DNA of 64,000 nt from Capitulum mitella (GCA_030062745.1 CP099841.1:24865398-24929397); one strand, 5' to 3'. Counted from the first letter of the stretch, positions 36,623 to 48,412 are shown. Made by a program: numbers and translations. Notes: generated by a model not told the origin, from the letters alone.

Positions 36623-39600
36623 ATGGAGGTTGATATTCGACTAGCTGCAGAGCGTCTGAGCCAAGAAGAGAACGTGAGAGAGCCCGAACATTTAGTTACA
36701 CCTGGTGATACTGTCACTGGAGATGGTGGTTTCATGAGGTAAGCACAGTTTAATTGTGCAGTTTAGCTGTTAACATCACTTAGTCACTGTCATCGATTTT
36801 TGGTCTCCTTTAAGCTCTGCTTTATGGACCCATGCACGCTTTTCCACGCCAGACATTTTATGCATTGGCGTTTAGTTTTGCACAAAACCCCATGGTGTTT
36901 GTAACACACCAATGATTGCACATTTTGAGCCATAGTGATTCAGATTCGCTGATCATTTGAAATACTTCCTGCCCATAGTCATAGTTAGTTGCCAATATTA
37001 TACCTTTTGTTTTCATTTTGTGATGACTGCCCACATAAATATGTTTTTGTCATACGCGATCCTTTTTGCCAGTATTGTTAGCAGTAATCTTGGATGCAAA
37101 TTGGTCAGGCCATGCTCGCTACTGATTCGACTTATTCATCCTGGGAAGGGGCAGTTGCTTTCGTTGTGATTAACTCTGGGATACCACCAGAATTGCCAGG
37201 TTTTGTATCAGACAGCTGTTAAAGCAGGTGTTGAGTGATTTTAGACATGTCTCAGTTTGGAGCCAAAATTCAGTCTACCAGGAGGTTAAAACCCATGGGA
37301 GCTGTAGGAAGAACCATGCCCTTCCATGATGTCCAGGCATTAATCGTCCTTTTTGCCACGATCAACAGGGGCCATGGCACATACAAAGACGGAGAAGTTC
37401 TTGTGGCATCTGTGGCAGGCTTTGTCAAGAGAATCAATAAGCTGATCTCCGTCCAACCTCTGAAGACGAGATATAATGGTATGCCCACAACGCCACTACT
37501 GTCCTCCCCAGTATCTCGAATTGTATGTACACACAGATTTCAGTGTACAGGATACGCGGTGCATTTGCCAGCGGACCTTTTTAGAGTGCTTCTGAGTTGT
37601 TCTGGATGTGACCTGGATCTGCACTGTACTGACATAAAAACTTGTGTTGATGCAGCTTTCGTTGTGTAGACTGTGGCTTCGCTGCTGTGATAGGCAAGAA
37701 CGAGGTCGCTCTTATCTCCGGGCAGGCAAACCACTGTGGAAATGAGGCCACCGAACACTCGCTTATTGTCCGCGAAGCTTATTCACCTAGATATTGTGCC
37801 TCGACCCCATGGAAAAGCAGAAAGTTTTTGCAGAGAGCGAACGAGGCAGCGATCTAGTCTGTTGCCGAAAATAATTATTCTGTGAACAGAAAAAATGGGT
37901 GTTGGTTTCCGGCCGTCGTACACGATCGCACACCGCTGTTTCCCGACAGGGGAGATCGGTGATGTGATTGTACTGCTGAACTCCGGCAGATGAGATCGAT
38001 GATGTGGCTATTGTACCGCTGTGCCCCAGAAGAGGGGGTCATTGACGTGGCGATCTTCCCGCTGTGCCCGGGCAGGAGAGATCGGTGATGTGATGACTGC
38101 TCCGCTGTGGCCCAGCAGAGGAGATCGGTGACGCGATGATCGTGCCGCTGCGTCCCGGCAGGCGAGATCGGTGACGTGGTGATCGGCCGGGTGATCGAGG
38201 TGCAGCAGAAGCGCTGGAAGGTGGACACCTGCAGCCGGCTGCACTCAATGCTGATGCTCTCCTCGGTGAACCTGCCCGGGGGCGAGCAGCGCCGCAAGAC
38301 CCAGGAGGACGAGCTGGCCATGCGCTCCTACCTGGAGGAGGGCGACCTCATCAGCGCCGAGGTGCAGAACATCTTCTCGGACGGCTCGCTCTCGCTGCAC
38401 ACCCGCAGCCTTAAATACGGCAAGGTGAGGTCATGCTCGTGAATGGTCTGTCCGCCCTACGGCGGTGCGTGGAGCACAAAATGGCTGCGTGGTGGTGCGC
38501 TCAAGTCGACATCATTGCATTGTCTTTGGTTCCCTGTGGACTGTTGGCGATCCGTTATGTTTTTCGTTTAACACGCTTTGCCGCGAAGAATGGAAGACTG
38601 TTCGATTTTTTTAAGCGTTGTAGTGGAAGGGTTCTAGAAAGACATTTATTTATTTGTATGTCGGGCTTGTAAGAGCTGGTCCGGGCAATCCCGCTTCGTC
38701 CATTTCATTAGGCTTCTGCAATAAAAATCCCGTGCAATGCGGTGCGATGTACCGCGCACAATTTTACCTGCTTCCTTTTCCCGTTTCCCCGTTGATGATC
38801 AGGATTTTTTCTGCATGTTGTCAGCGCCCTCCAATAGCGTTGGAAAATTTTATCTACAGAGGTATCATGGATGCAGGAAGATCTTATGCAACAAAACCCT
38901 GTGATCCAGAAGTCCCCCATGCATGATTTTGTTATATTTCTGACGTTAACTCTTGGACGAATGTCGCCACATTTTGTCTTGATATTGGTTATTGTTATCG
39001 CCTTGGTTTGTGTTTAGAATTTTAATCCCATGATATCTTACATTGTTGGGTCAGTTTGTTCCTTTCCGTGCGCCGCCATTTGAGTTTGACCCGTGCCCAA
39101 TCGACCAGACAGTAACGAGATTTAGATCGCTCGCGGCCCCAAAACCTCAGGTCATTGCTTATTGCCCCGGATCCCCACTGTCGGCGAAACAAGAGGCCCG
39201 CATCTTCACGTGGTCTGATCTCGTCCGGTCGACAGTCGGCCCGGAGGTCGCAATACATAATGGCCTGGCGTTTGGCAACGCTGATAAGCAGCCCGGGCAG
39301 ACAGTCGGCGCGTGACCGCTGTCTGGCCGTCCCCAGCGGTCTCAGGGGGTGATGGTCACCGTGCCTCCTTTGCTGCGTCATTGTATCACCGCTGTCTGCC
39401 CGTCTTTAGCTGTCTCAGGGGGTGATGGTCACCGTGCCGCCCTCGCTAGTGCTGCGCCGAAAGAACCACTTCCACGACCTGCCGTGCGGCGCCACCGTGG
39501 TGCTGGGCAACAACGGCTACATCTGGATCTGCCCCACCGTCAACGTCGAGGACGGCGGCGCCGGCACCGGCGGCTACGTGCAGAACTTGGAGGTGGGGCC

Positions 39601-42600
39601 GCTGCCGAGCCGGCGCCGCTAGGGCTTTGTCTCCCCCCCGCTCCGCCCATTGAGATCCTCTTAACGGAAATCGTAGGATTTTATGCTCTGTCGCGATTTC
39701 AAACGATCTCTCCGTTCATGATGTTAAGTTTGAAATGACTGGGTACATGATCAGCGCAGACTTAAGTAGGGTCTGTGACGTAATGAGAAATTGGGAAATC
39801 CGGCCGCGGTCGAGGGTTCAGGATTTGTTTGCACATGTGGCCCGGCGGGATATCGTTTCCGCTGTCATGTCCGTTCCCTGTCATCGGGGACTGGTCGGAT
39901 ATCGCCGCCTGTCTCTGTGCCGGAACGGTAACACATATTGCGTCCCTCTTTCGTGCCTGTGACAGGTGGCAGCAGCGCATACAGTGCGCCGAGCGCAAAT
40001 TTACTGTAGTGGCGTGGTGATTCGCCCTCCTTCTTTCATTAAACCCCCTTCTGTCTTCCATTAAAGGTCACTTTGTTGCAACAGCGAAAATCATTATTCT
40101 GCGCCAGTGGTGACACCCCGATGGGTCGTGCCAGTTGTGACGCCTCAGGGGGCCGCATCATTTGTGGCGTCTCTTGGGGCTGCGCCAGTTGTCTGCGGGT
40201 TGGGCCAGTCGTGAGGTGTCTGCGGGGTGTACCAGCTGTGGCGTCTCTGGGGGCCGTGCCAGCTGTGACGTGTCTGCGGGACGCACCACCTGTGACGTCT
40301 CTGGGGGTCGTGTCAGTTGTGATGTCTCTGCGGGACGTGCTAGCGTCACGCCATCCGCCGATCGGTTGCAGCGCGTGCCGCTGACGGACAGAGAGGTGAT
40401 ATCCCGGCTGCGGAACTGCATTCTGGCTCTGGCTGCCTCCTGGATGATGCTGTACGACACGTCCATCTTGTATGCGTACGAGGCCTCCAGCAAATACCAG
40501 GTCGGCCGTTTCTGGGAGTGTGAGCTCTGTGAGGCTTTCGGTTAACTTGCTGAACTCTAAAACCTGTTCCCGAATCAACGTATTTTGCGTCACTGTTTAC
40601 GTCGCGTGCGATGAGTGTCTGACGTTACAATGCGCACACTGCTTTAAACTGGAGCATTGTGATGCCACTGGTTCGTTGTTGCTCGTCTTCTCGTAAGATG
40701 GGGTAACCATGTTCCTGTCTCATTTTGCGTGCTAGCTCTGCAGTGGCCGCGCTGCATGTGGGATCATCGAGCCCTTTTGGAACTTGCAGCTCTAGAATTA
40801 ACCCCCCTATTTCTTCAGATTTTGACGCCGAATGGTAATTGGGACAGCTTGCGCTGAATCCAGCGATGAAGGTTTAACTCCGCCAAATTGACTGGTTTTT
40901 ATCTACAGCCGGAGCCTTGACTCACGCGATGGATCGGTGAAGGACGTATGCCAAAACGATTCAGTCCGTGTTGTTTAAGACAGTCTGAACTCCTCATGGT
41001 CGCATTACCTTACATCTGGTGGAATAGTTATCCAACGTAAATCTCAGGAGTACATGATCCCAGTTATGTGGGGTTACGTGATCTAGAATAGAACGAAGGC
41101 TTTTGAAAACAGTTTGTTATGTTTAAAAAGAAATCCCGTGATGTAAGCCGTGCAGTTCTGAAAACAGCAATGAAACTTTCACATGAACGTGTTGTGTTGG
41201 TCCGAAAAGAAAATGTTCCGCTCACTTTCTTTGCGGATTTCCAGAAGTGACATTTAATATGGCTGCGACACTGAAGACTGTCACGCAAATAGACTGCGAC
41301 AGAAACGCAACACATTTCTGAATATGAATTCCGACTTCCTTCAGTTTCGTCTTGATCCAGTTGGGCATTTTCACTAGACGCCTTTTTGGTCATTATACAC
41401 GCTTCCACAGTAGCTGAGTTTGCGGCCGTAAACGCGTGGAACCCGTGCGCAGCGCCAGACCTCTGGCGTCATGGCACGGGGCTCTGCACCACGTGCGGTA
41501 CCGGTTTTGTTTGGCTCCATCGTTCCGTTGGCCCGCTGCGAAATACGTGTCGTTCCCCTCCCCCCCCCCGTTTTTTGGTCCGCTGCCCTGAGGTGAATAG
41601 TCCGGAGTATCCGTTGGTGCCCATGTGGTCCAATTATGTTAAATACAAAAGTTGAGCATTCATTCTGGACCTAATCACTAGATCACACCACTCCACATTG
41701 CTTTTTTGAGGGGAGGGCAACGCACTACCACTAATAATATGTATGTAACCCACGGTCTCGACAAGCTAGCAAGCTAGTGATTTTGACGTTACGTTATCTA
41801 GTAGCCTTTGAAATTGTTGATGGTTCTTTTCTGTGCACATAAAGAAAGCGATGCTCATGGCTTTTCCAGAAATGCATTGTCTATATTACTGCAAACATTA
41901 ATCGGCGTGTAATATCATTGATATTGGTGTACTGAATAGCGCATGGGGATCTGGTTTTGGACAAAATCCAGATGTGGATATTTTCATGAATTTGTTTTTA
42001 ATGTTTTGAAACTTGGCATGCACTTAAAAAAACATTCACGTATTACGCGTCATCGTTACATGACTGTGATAGAATTGTGCTGGGCTACAACGTGCACGCT
42101 GTTGCCCTCTCCCTTCATAACGGTACGCTACGTTTGGTCGCGAATGCTGGCAAAATGCTGTTTATATCATATTTTGCCTAGAAGTAGGATGCACTCTGTC
42201 ATCCACTACCGTACATCCTCAGTTTGATTATGCACAGTAACCTTCCATAAGTAAGGATGTGAGCGCGGCGATCACCGACACCGTGGTTAACACCCATGCA
42301 TAAAATTGAGTGAGACGGAGAACCATAAAACGCTTAAAAAGCTTGTTTTTTTCAAAAAGAATGTCACCGCCGCCTTATCGTGATCTCTCTTTTGCAGTAT
42401 CTCATAGGGGTCATAGGGCGGGGATTGCCAAGGTATTGTTCTTAAATTTTCAGGAATAGCTTAACCCTATTCCCGGAGAGCTAGACGGTATGGTCGATTC
42501 CCGGCAGGGGGGCGGATTCGCCCCCCCCCCCGAGATCTCGAGAACTACTCGTCCGATTTCATCGCGACAAACGGCAATCGATTTGCCGTGACGTGAACTA

Positions 42601-44587
42601 CATTTTTATCAAAAGAAATCTTCAAAATTTTGAAATGTGTGGATAAAGGGGGGTAAAAATATCAAAATGGGGGGGGCACTTTTGGACTTCTTATAACTCC
42701 GTTGTTTATGGACCGATTTCGATGAAACTGACATGAATCGAGAGATTATGGATAGTGCTTTTACCATGGGTATGCAAATCTGAAATTTTGAGAAAATTCA
42801 TGGGCGTTCACAGGGTTTCAAAAATAGGAGGATTAGTTTTCTAACAAATGAATGAACAAAAAAGGCAAAAACACTTTTTTGGCTTCTGCTAGTCATGTTA
42901 TGCTAAAGAAGTACAAATCGCATTACAATGTTTGTATAATGTTAGCATAGGCGGTGCCAGGGACATGAAAAAGGGGAAACTGTCATGGTCACACGTTCTT
43001 CAGATCAACTTGTGACCTTTGACCTTAAATGACCTCCAGTGACCTTCGGGTCGCTTGGAATGATGTCGTGTGCATTTAATATTATCTGTAAACGTTTTTA
43101 ATCGCTTGAATTCACTCTGTTTCAAAAATTTCATTTCATGGCTATTGCGATATAGGGTGCGCGCACTGACATTTTAGGTCATAGCTCCGTGACCGGATCT
43201 GATATCGAGCTGAAATTTGGTACACCTTCTACGTCATATATATTCCGGGTTTGGCATTTGGAAAAACGGCGCCGAAATTATTGCAAAAAACAGATTTTGA
43301 CTTTTGACCTTGACCTGACCGTGTAAAGTGAACTCAGATAAACAAAATTACATTTGCACATTGCACAACTATTTAGCTATACATTCATATAAAGTTTTAA
43401 GTTCTATCTTAAAAACTCTGTTTTTGGCAGGCATTTTCCTTTTACCCTCAACATGGCCAAAAATGGCATGAGGTGCCTCCCAAAAACGTTGCTTCGCCCC
43501 TTGAGCAAAATAGAATTTTGAAATTTTGTCACGGCACGTAGAAGGAATAGCGAGGAAAAGTCACCAAGTTTCGTGAAGCTGTGTTAAAAAGCCTGGAATT
43601 GGCAAGCAAAAAACCTGAGGGGGCGGATTCCGCCCCCCCCCTGCCGGGAATAGGGTTAACCCTATTCCCGGAGGGCTAGACGGTATGGTCGATCCCCGGC
43701 GGGGGGGCGGATTCGGCCCCCCCTGAGATCTCGAGGACTACTGGTCCGATTTCGTCGCAACAAACGGCAATCGATTTGCCGTCACGTGAACTACATTTTT
43801 ATCCAAAGAAATTTCAAAAATTTTGAAATTCAACCCCCCCTGCCGAGAATATGGTTAATGGGTTTCAAACTCAGCTGTTCAAAATTTCAGAACGTTTTAG
43901 GTCACTTTGCGAAAACCGCCGAGGGAGGAGGCGCCATTTTTCCTGTACGCTCGAGGGTTCATGTGGACCCTCGACTCGCATTTTTTAGAAATTTTTATAC
44001 TTGCACTTATTCGGTGATCCATTGTCATACCACAGTGCTGGGATGTTGTACTTATTGATTCTCATAGTTAGGTGTCTGCCCCTTCTTCAGATTAATGTTG
44101 TCAGATTTTGGCGCGTCAACTTTTTTGATACAGCTAGGTAAACATTTTCCTTTTCAAAGACGTGATTTTCTTTTCAATTGAATTCGATGGAAAAGAAATA
44201 GGCCAAAAAACAAAAGATGATTGTGCAAAATCGTCACGCTAGGCGCGTCCATGCATTGTACTGATGACAGTAGTTGATGTAGGCGTCAGGCAAAAAAAGA
44301 AAAAATGCAGGACAATGGAATATAATGCAAGGCGCTGCATAGGGTTCCAGTGTTCAGCATGGAAGCAGTTCCGTTGCCAGTGACAGTTAAGGAAACGATT
44401 TTCAGATTGCGGCCTTTAATAGGAGTGAAAGCTGTCCGTCCGCTGTTTTCCGTACTCTGCTTGCTGGTGCCTGTGACCGACTCTGCATCTGTGCGCTACC
44501 CAGGCCCGGGATCTGCTGAAGCCGGAGGTGATGCTGGAGGTGGCCGACCTCACGCGCAAGCGGCTGGAGCTGGAGGCGGCCGAGTGA
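36623..44587 (+). CDS. Rrp4: Exosome complex component RRP4 (EXOSC2), spliced
   Basis: Six exons: 36623-36738, 37369-37478, 38162-38424, 39410-39592, 40372-40500, 44504-44587. All introns are GT..AG and phases close to 294 residues (human EXOSC2 is 293). The N-terminal motif [20 protein letters not shown] is followed by an S1 domain ([21 protein letters not shown] from residue 76) and a KH domain with [20 protein letters not shown] (GNNG at 196-199), then [10 protein letters not shown] and the C-terminal helix [21 protein letters not shown]4 is one of three S1/KH cap subunits that guide RNA into the exosome for 3'-5' processing and decay in nucleus and cytoplasm. The start is bounded by an in-frame TGA at 36572. 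Exons 1-2 are CpG-poor while exons 3-6 are GC3-rich, a sharp shift inside one gene. Confidence 0.96.
37931..38183 (+). repeat. 43-bp tandem array duplicating the Rrp4 intron 2 acceptor
   Basis: The true acceptor (AG at 38160-38161) plus the first ~20 bases of exon 3 (GCGAGATCGGTGACGTG) is the last unit of an array. Pseudo-acceptor AGs occur at 37948, 37988, 38031, 38074 and 38117: spacings 40, 43, 43, 43 and 43 to the true site. Each is preceded by CCGCTGYGYCCC-like sequence and, in most copies, followed by a GAGATCGGTGAYGTG-like stretch. Confidence 0.92.
39315..39460 (+). repeat. 73-bp tandem duplication across Rrp4 intron 3 / exon 4
   Basis: ACCGCTGTCTGSCCGTC.. through GGTCACCGTGCC occurs at 39315 and again at 39388. 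The true acceptor AG (39408-39409) has a counterpart at 39335-39336, exactly 73 bp upstream. About 35 exonic bases, including TCTCAGGGGGTGATGGTCAC, are identical or nearly so. The upstream copy is intronic, and using its acceptor would add 73 bases and shift the frame. Confidence 0.92.
40101..40350 (+). repeat. 27-bp minisatellite before Rrp4 exon 5
   Basis: About ten units of GTGCCAGTTGTGACGTCTCT-type sequence with mainly 27-bp spacing. Because 27 is a multiple of three, the array is open in the frame of exon 5 from about 40162 through the exon, reading as nine-residue units such as ASCDVSGGR. The conserved join [12 protein letters not shown] argues it is normally intron. Confidence 0.9.
42461..43659. 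mobile_element. piggyBac-like MITE, family 2 copy D (intact ends)
   Basis: TTAA (42461-42464), then CCCTATTCCCGG at the 5' end and CCGGGAATAGGG at the 3' end, then TTAA (43656-43659). These are perfect 12-bp terminal inverted repeats around a 1191-bp element. The TTAA target and CCC-starting ends are diagnostic of the piggyBac superfamily. There is no transposase ORF. It contains clustered TGACCT half-sites, including TGACCTTTGACCT at 43013-43025. Confidence 0.93.
43656..43858. mobile_element. piggyBac-like MITE, family 2 copy E (internally deleted)
   Basis: Starts CCCTATTCCCGG right after the TTAA shared with copy D and ends CCGAGAATATGG before TTAA (43855-43858). It is only 195 bp. The first ~150 bp match the 5' end of D and the last ~25 match its 3' end, so it arose by internal deletion. 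D and E sit end to end with a single TTAA between them. Confidence 0.9.
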
Positions 44588-46820
44588 CCATGGCTCGTGC
44601 CGCACAAACGGTGACAACTCATCCACTTATCTCGCGTCGCATCATCAATACACTGCTGACCGGTCCTGATGCCTGTTCTTAGTCTTCACCTTTCCGAAGC
44701 GGGACCAATGAGAAAAACAGCATTGGCTCTAGACGCTGGTACTGGACGTAACGAAGGATCCCATTGCCACTGCCGTTTGTATCCTTGTCTCTGGGCCGGT
44801 ATGATCGCATGCAATGAATAGAAATTCTCCTTACGTTTGTAACCTCTGTGTGGAAAGGTTGTTTTTACAGCTTATACACTAGGTGTGTATGGTCAGCCAT
44901 AACTTTAGAAAATGATCGTGACCATTAAAAACAAATGAGACAAGAAAATGGTCTTCAGACTTGTACTTAGGTCCCTTTGAGATTTGTGCCTGAAGTACGT
45001 ATGTGGTCAAATGGGCACCAGTTTTTCCAGTAAATTGCCACGGGCTTGGAAATGGCCAAGCTCACACAATCCCGATCTCAGTGTTATGATGGACTCCAAC
45101 TGCTGGTCCATGGTTTGTTCCGTCTTAATCCTGTATGGCACAAACACGTGGATCAAAAATGAGGGTCTTTGATTCACATTAGTCTATAGGGGTTAACGTT
45201 TTTGGCAATACCAGCATGTTTTTATTTAAATGCAGTTGGCAGTGATTTGAAACAAACATTTGAGCCAGATGACAACCAAGTCCTGAGATTACGTTTATGT
45301 TTCTTGTAATATTGGGTGTGATGCGTAAAAAGCGACGTATGTGTGTCCTTTTATTGTTACGATACCTTTAGTCTAGTCAAAGTTGGTAGGGCCAAAAGTT
45401 AACAGGGCCATGGCCCCATCTTAAGTATAAGAAAGTCCGCCCTTGAATGTGACTCACACAAACCATCACTGAAGGTGATACATGACCTCACTTGTTTGTA
45501 AAGAGCATGCCCTTTTTGCTCTGGACGAGGAGTGCTTCATTGTCATCTGAAGCCTTTATTTATCCATGGCTCTTTAAGTATTGCGTTTTGTGTGAAATCT
45601 GTGCGTGTTATTTTGCGACGATGTACCTGGAGAAACTGCTGGCTGAATGCTCCTTCCTGTGGGTGCATTGTCAGGCGCCTTAAGACGTTGGTGGTTGCTG
45701 TTGAGTATTGGCATTTACACGACATAGTAAACACTAGTACACATAGGGGCGCCGTCTGAGTCCGAATCCAGAACGCCCTTCAGCCCCAGTCGTACATAGT
45801 TATATATAAAGCAGCTTTGTGTACTCTTGGGGTGTCAGCTATGGCTACCGTTATCAGTGTTCTGAGTCCTTTTCTTTTTTATCAGTTATGTATCAATGAC
45901 GCAGATCGTTGGGAGCGGCCCCCTCCTCCATCAGGCCGTGGAGGGGACGTCCCCCCCGTGGCGTCGCCCATGGTTTTTGAGATAGGCGGCAAAAATGGCC
46001 GTTTTCCTTATTATATGACGCCGACCGTTGCGGTATATCGTGACGTCTCCATGACGTAACTCAACAAAGATGTCATATTCATTTCAGAGTGATCAAAGCT
46101 GTTGACCCTGTCACCTTGCGAAAAATCTCAGGAAGGATGCACCAACTCTGTACCATATGAGACATACATACATATATACATACTGGCGGAGGTCAACGTA
46201 CGCCGTAGAATGGGCGAAATCCATTCCCTGAACTGTTCCCCGTGAGCCCCACGAAGCGGCACGAAGCGCCGTTTTTCGGCGTATCTTAAAACGACCGCCT
46301 AGCGCGTTGTTTAAAACGTAATTTTGGTAATCGTCGGATTTGTTTCTATGTCCTTAAACCACTCACTGATGGCCTTTCAAAACTAATGGGAACGGATGGG
46401 GGGGTGACCACATCCATATCTCAGCTTTTTATCGACATATTCGCGCGAAATTTTGCACACAGAAAGCTTACGGCATTACGACAGGGCTATCGTATACAAA
46501 ATATGTGTGTGGCCGAGTGGGGTCATTGCTTAGGTCAGCATAGGTCAATGACACTGACTGCCCGTATCTAAGCTATCTAATGACGTATCTGCATGAATTT
46601 TTATGGGCAGCATCCTTGTATTCTTTCAGTGGTAATGTATGGGAACAATGTGCGTGACATACTACGTCAGTTCATAGGTGAACGTAGGTCACTGACATTG
46701 CTGGCGAGCTGCCTTCTTCTGCTGCCTTGTTTTGCACCATATTCTGAGATAGAAAATGCAGTTATCTTTCCCATTTTTGTTCGGCCAATCACATACTAAA
46801 CAACCGTTATTTCTCTTTGT
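44588..46820. other. Intergenic, unassigned
   Basis: Region 3' of Rrp4. No AATAAA lies close to the stop. An ATTAAA variant at 44924-44929 is a weak polyadenylation candidate. No other gene or element recognised. Confidence 0.4.
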
Positions 46821-46973
46821 CAGAGGTGGATCCAGGACTTTGAAAATGTGGGCGTGGTGCATGACCCGTACAGGAACTATTCATACTCACCTGGCGATTA
46901 CCATGTACACTGGCGTGGAAGACGGAAAAGTGCATGCACCCCCCAACCCCTTTTTCCCGTGGATTCACCACTG
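46821..46973. mobile_element. hAT-like MITE
   Basis: Begins CAGAGGTGGATCCAGG and ends CCGTGGATTCACCACTG. The two ends are imperfect inverted repeats over about 40 bp (both include GTGCATG internally). 153 bp, non-coding. No matching 8-bp flank was found, so the insertion is old or the end is off by a few bases. Confidence 0.65.
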
Positions 46974-48412
46974 CTGACGCAGAGCGGGATCAGGTGGCCG
47001 GTGCGCCGAGTCGCCCGGCCAGATTCTGCGTCTCGGCCCGTCGGCCGGCGGCCGAAAAACTGGCTCACGCGGACAGAGGTCGATTCTGCTGTAATGGCTA
47101 CACTTAGGGTCGGATAACGATGTCTTTTCTGTTCTATGCGCACTTGATTAGAGAAAAGGCAATGTGAAGGGTCTTTCCCAGACGTACTTCCTTTTCCACA
47201 CATCTACGAAAAAACACATGTGTGGTTAACTCCCTTCTCCATCAGTCGCGGAGAAAAGTGGAGCGCCCGGTCAACTGGCGCCCTACAGATAAAACTGATA
47301 TATTAACATATGGACATTCCAGGACAAATCTCCATCGCGCTACATCTTTATCCCTCAGATTTCGTCGTAATTTGGTCCCGGGGATTGTCCTGAGCGTCAG
47401 ACATTACTAGTGTTTTAGGTTCATGTGTCGCCCAGGATTCCACCGGGAGTTTATTTGAAACGTTTCAAGTAACATAGCTGTACCACCAAAAGGCATACTT
47501 GTGTTTCTTATGTCACTCAAAGGCGCAGAAAATAGTTTGCATTAATGATTGGTCGAGGAGCGCCTTTAAAGTTCGCATGGTTAGTGCCATTTCCAGGCAT
47601 GTTCTGTCCATGCAACTAACTTCACAATGCTCAAGTAAAATTGTTCCAAGTTGTTAGGGTCGCTGCTGCACCAGCACTATGTACTGCTACACCGGTTTAC
47701 TGCATATAACAAGTATTCGCGTTATTATGTATTTTGCCTTTTTTTAGTCTTGCCACTCGTTCTTCAGCCGCACGTGGCCCTGGAGCCCTTACGGCCACCA
47801 GAGACTGTCGTGTAAACAGCCCAGATAACTTGTGTGTTTACATTCACCAAAGATGCTGATTGCGCGGTGCTGGTCAGTGTAAAAGTATTATCCGGACAAA
47901 TAATGGGTACGCACTCAGCAGTATGGATCAGCGGAGTTAGGGTTAGGGTAGCCGGCTGATTCCTGCCGAAAGGAAGGCCATTGCCCGAGGCATCGAGAAC
48001 TGAAAATTAAAAAAGTTCGCCACCCCTGGTGTCCATCTCAGTAATGCGCATAACTCAGGCACAAAGCTAACCAGCACACTGTCTCGCTACGCCTTCGCGC
48101 AAAACGCGACCGGGCGGAGCGCTGCGGACAGACTTGAGCAATCTCGCAGGGCAGTGCGGTGCCGGCGGCCGGCGGCGGGGGAGGGAGGGTGTTGCGGCCG
48201 TCACGCGCCGGCCGACGGCGGGGGGTTCACAGGTCGCGGACGGGCTCCGGCCGCTCTGTCGCGGCCCTGCGGCTGCCGAGTGAGGTGCTCCGCCCGCCGG
48301 ACCCCGGACCGGCCGTCCGCCGACCGGCTGCCGTCCCTCCGGCCCACCGCGGAGCACGCGGGTGGCAGGGGCGGGCCGGCGACTTCGGTCGTGCCGCGAG
48401 TGAGCCGAGGGC
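46974..48412. other. Intergenic and GC-rich leader of the transporter gene
   Basis: Unassigned to about 48060, with a short GGTTAGGGTTAGGG stretch at about 47938-47952 that is too short to call telomeric. From about 48080 the sequence becomes CpG-rich up to the transporter start and probably contains its promoter and 5' UTR. No TATA box is obvious. Confidence 0.4.

Larger units (their letters stand above)
33100..36780. other. CpG-depleted block covering Rrp4 exon 1 and upstream
   Basis: From 33361 to 36480 I count about eleven CpGs in 3.1 kb, while TpG and CpA are plentiful. CpG returns to normal just after Rrp4 exon 1. The foldback element inside it (33767-35036) has TpG/CpA at positions where its relatives at 54.6-56.3 kb keep CpG, so the loss happened in place. 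This fits methylation-driven decay over a transcribed 5' region. It is inference without methylation data. Confidence 0.65.
40501..44503 (+). other. Rrp4 intron 5 (4.0 kb)
   Basis: Hosts the two adjacent family 2 piggyBac-like MITEs at 42461-43858. Outside these I recognise nothing. Confidence 0.6.

Noticed and set aside
47938-47952. GGTTAGGGTTAGGG telomere-like stretch
   Set aside because: Just over two units; too short to be an interstitial telomere.
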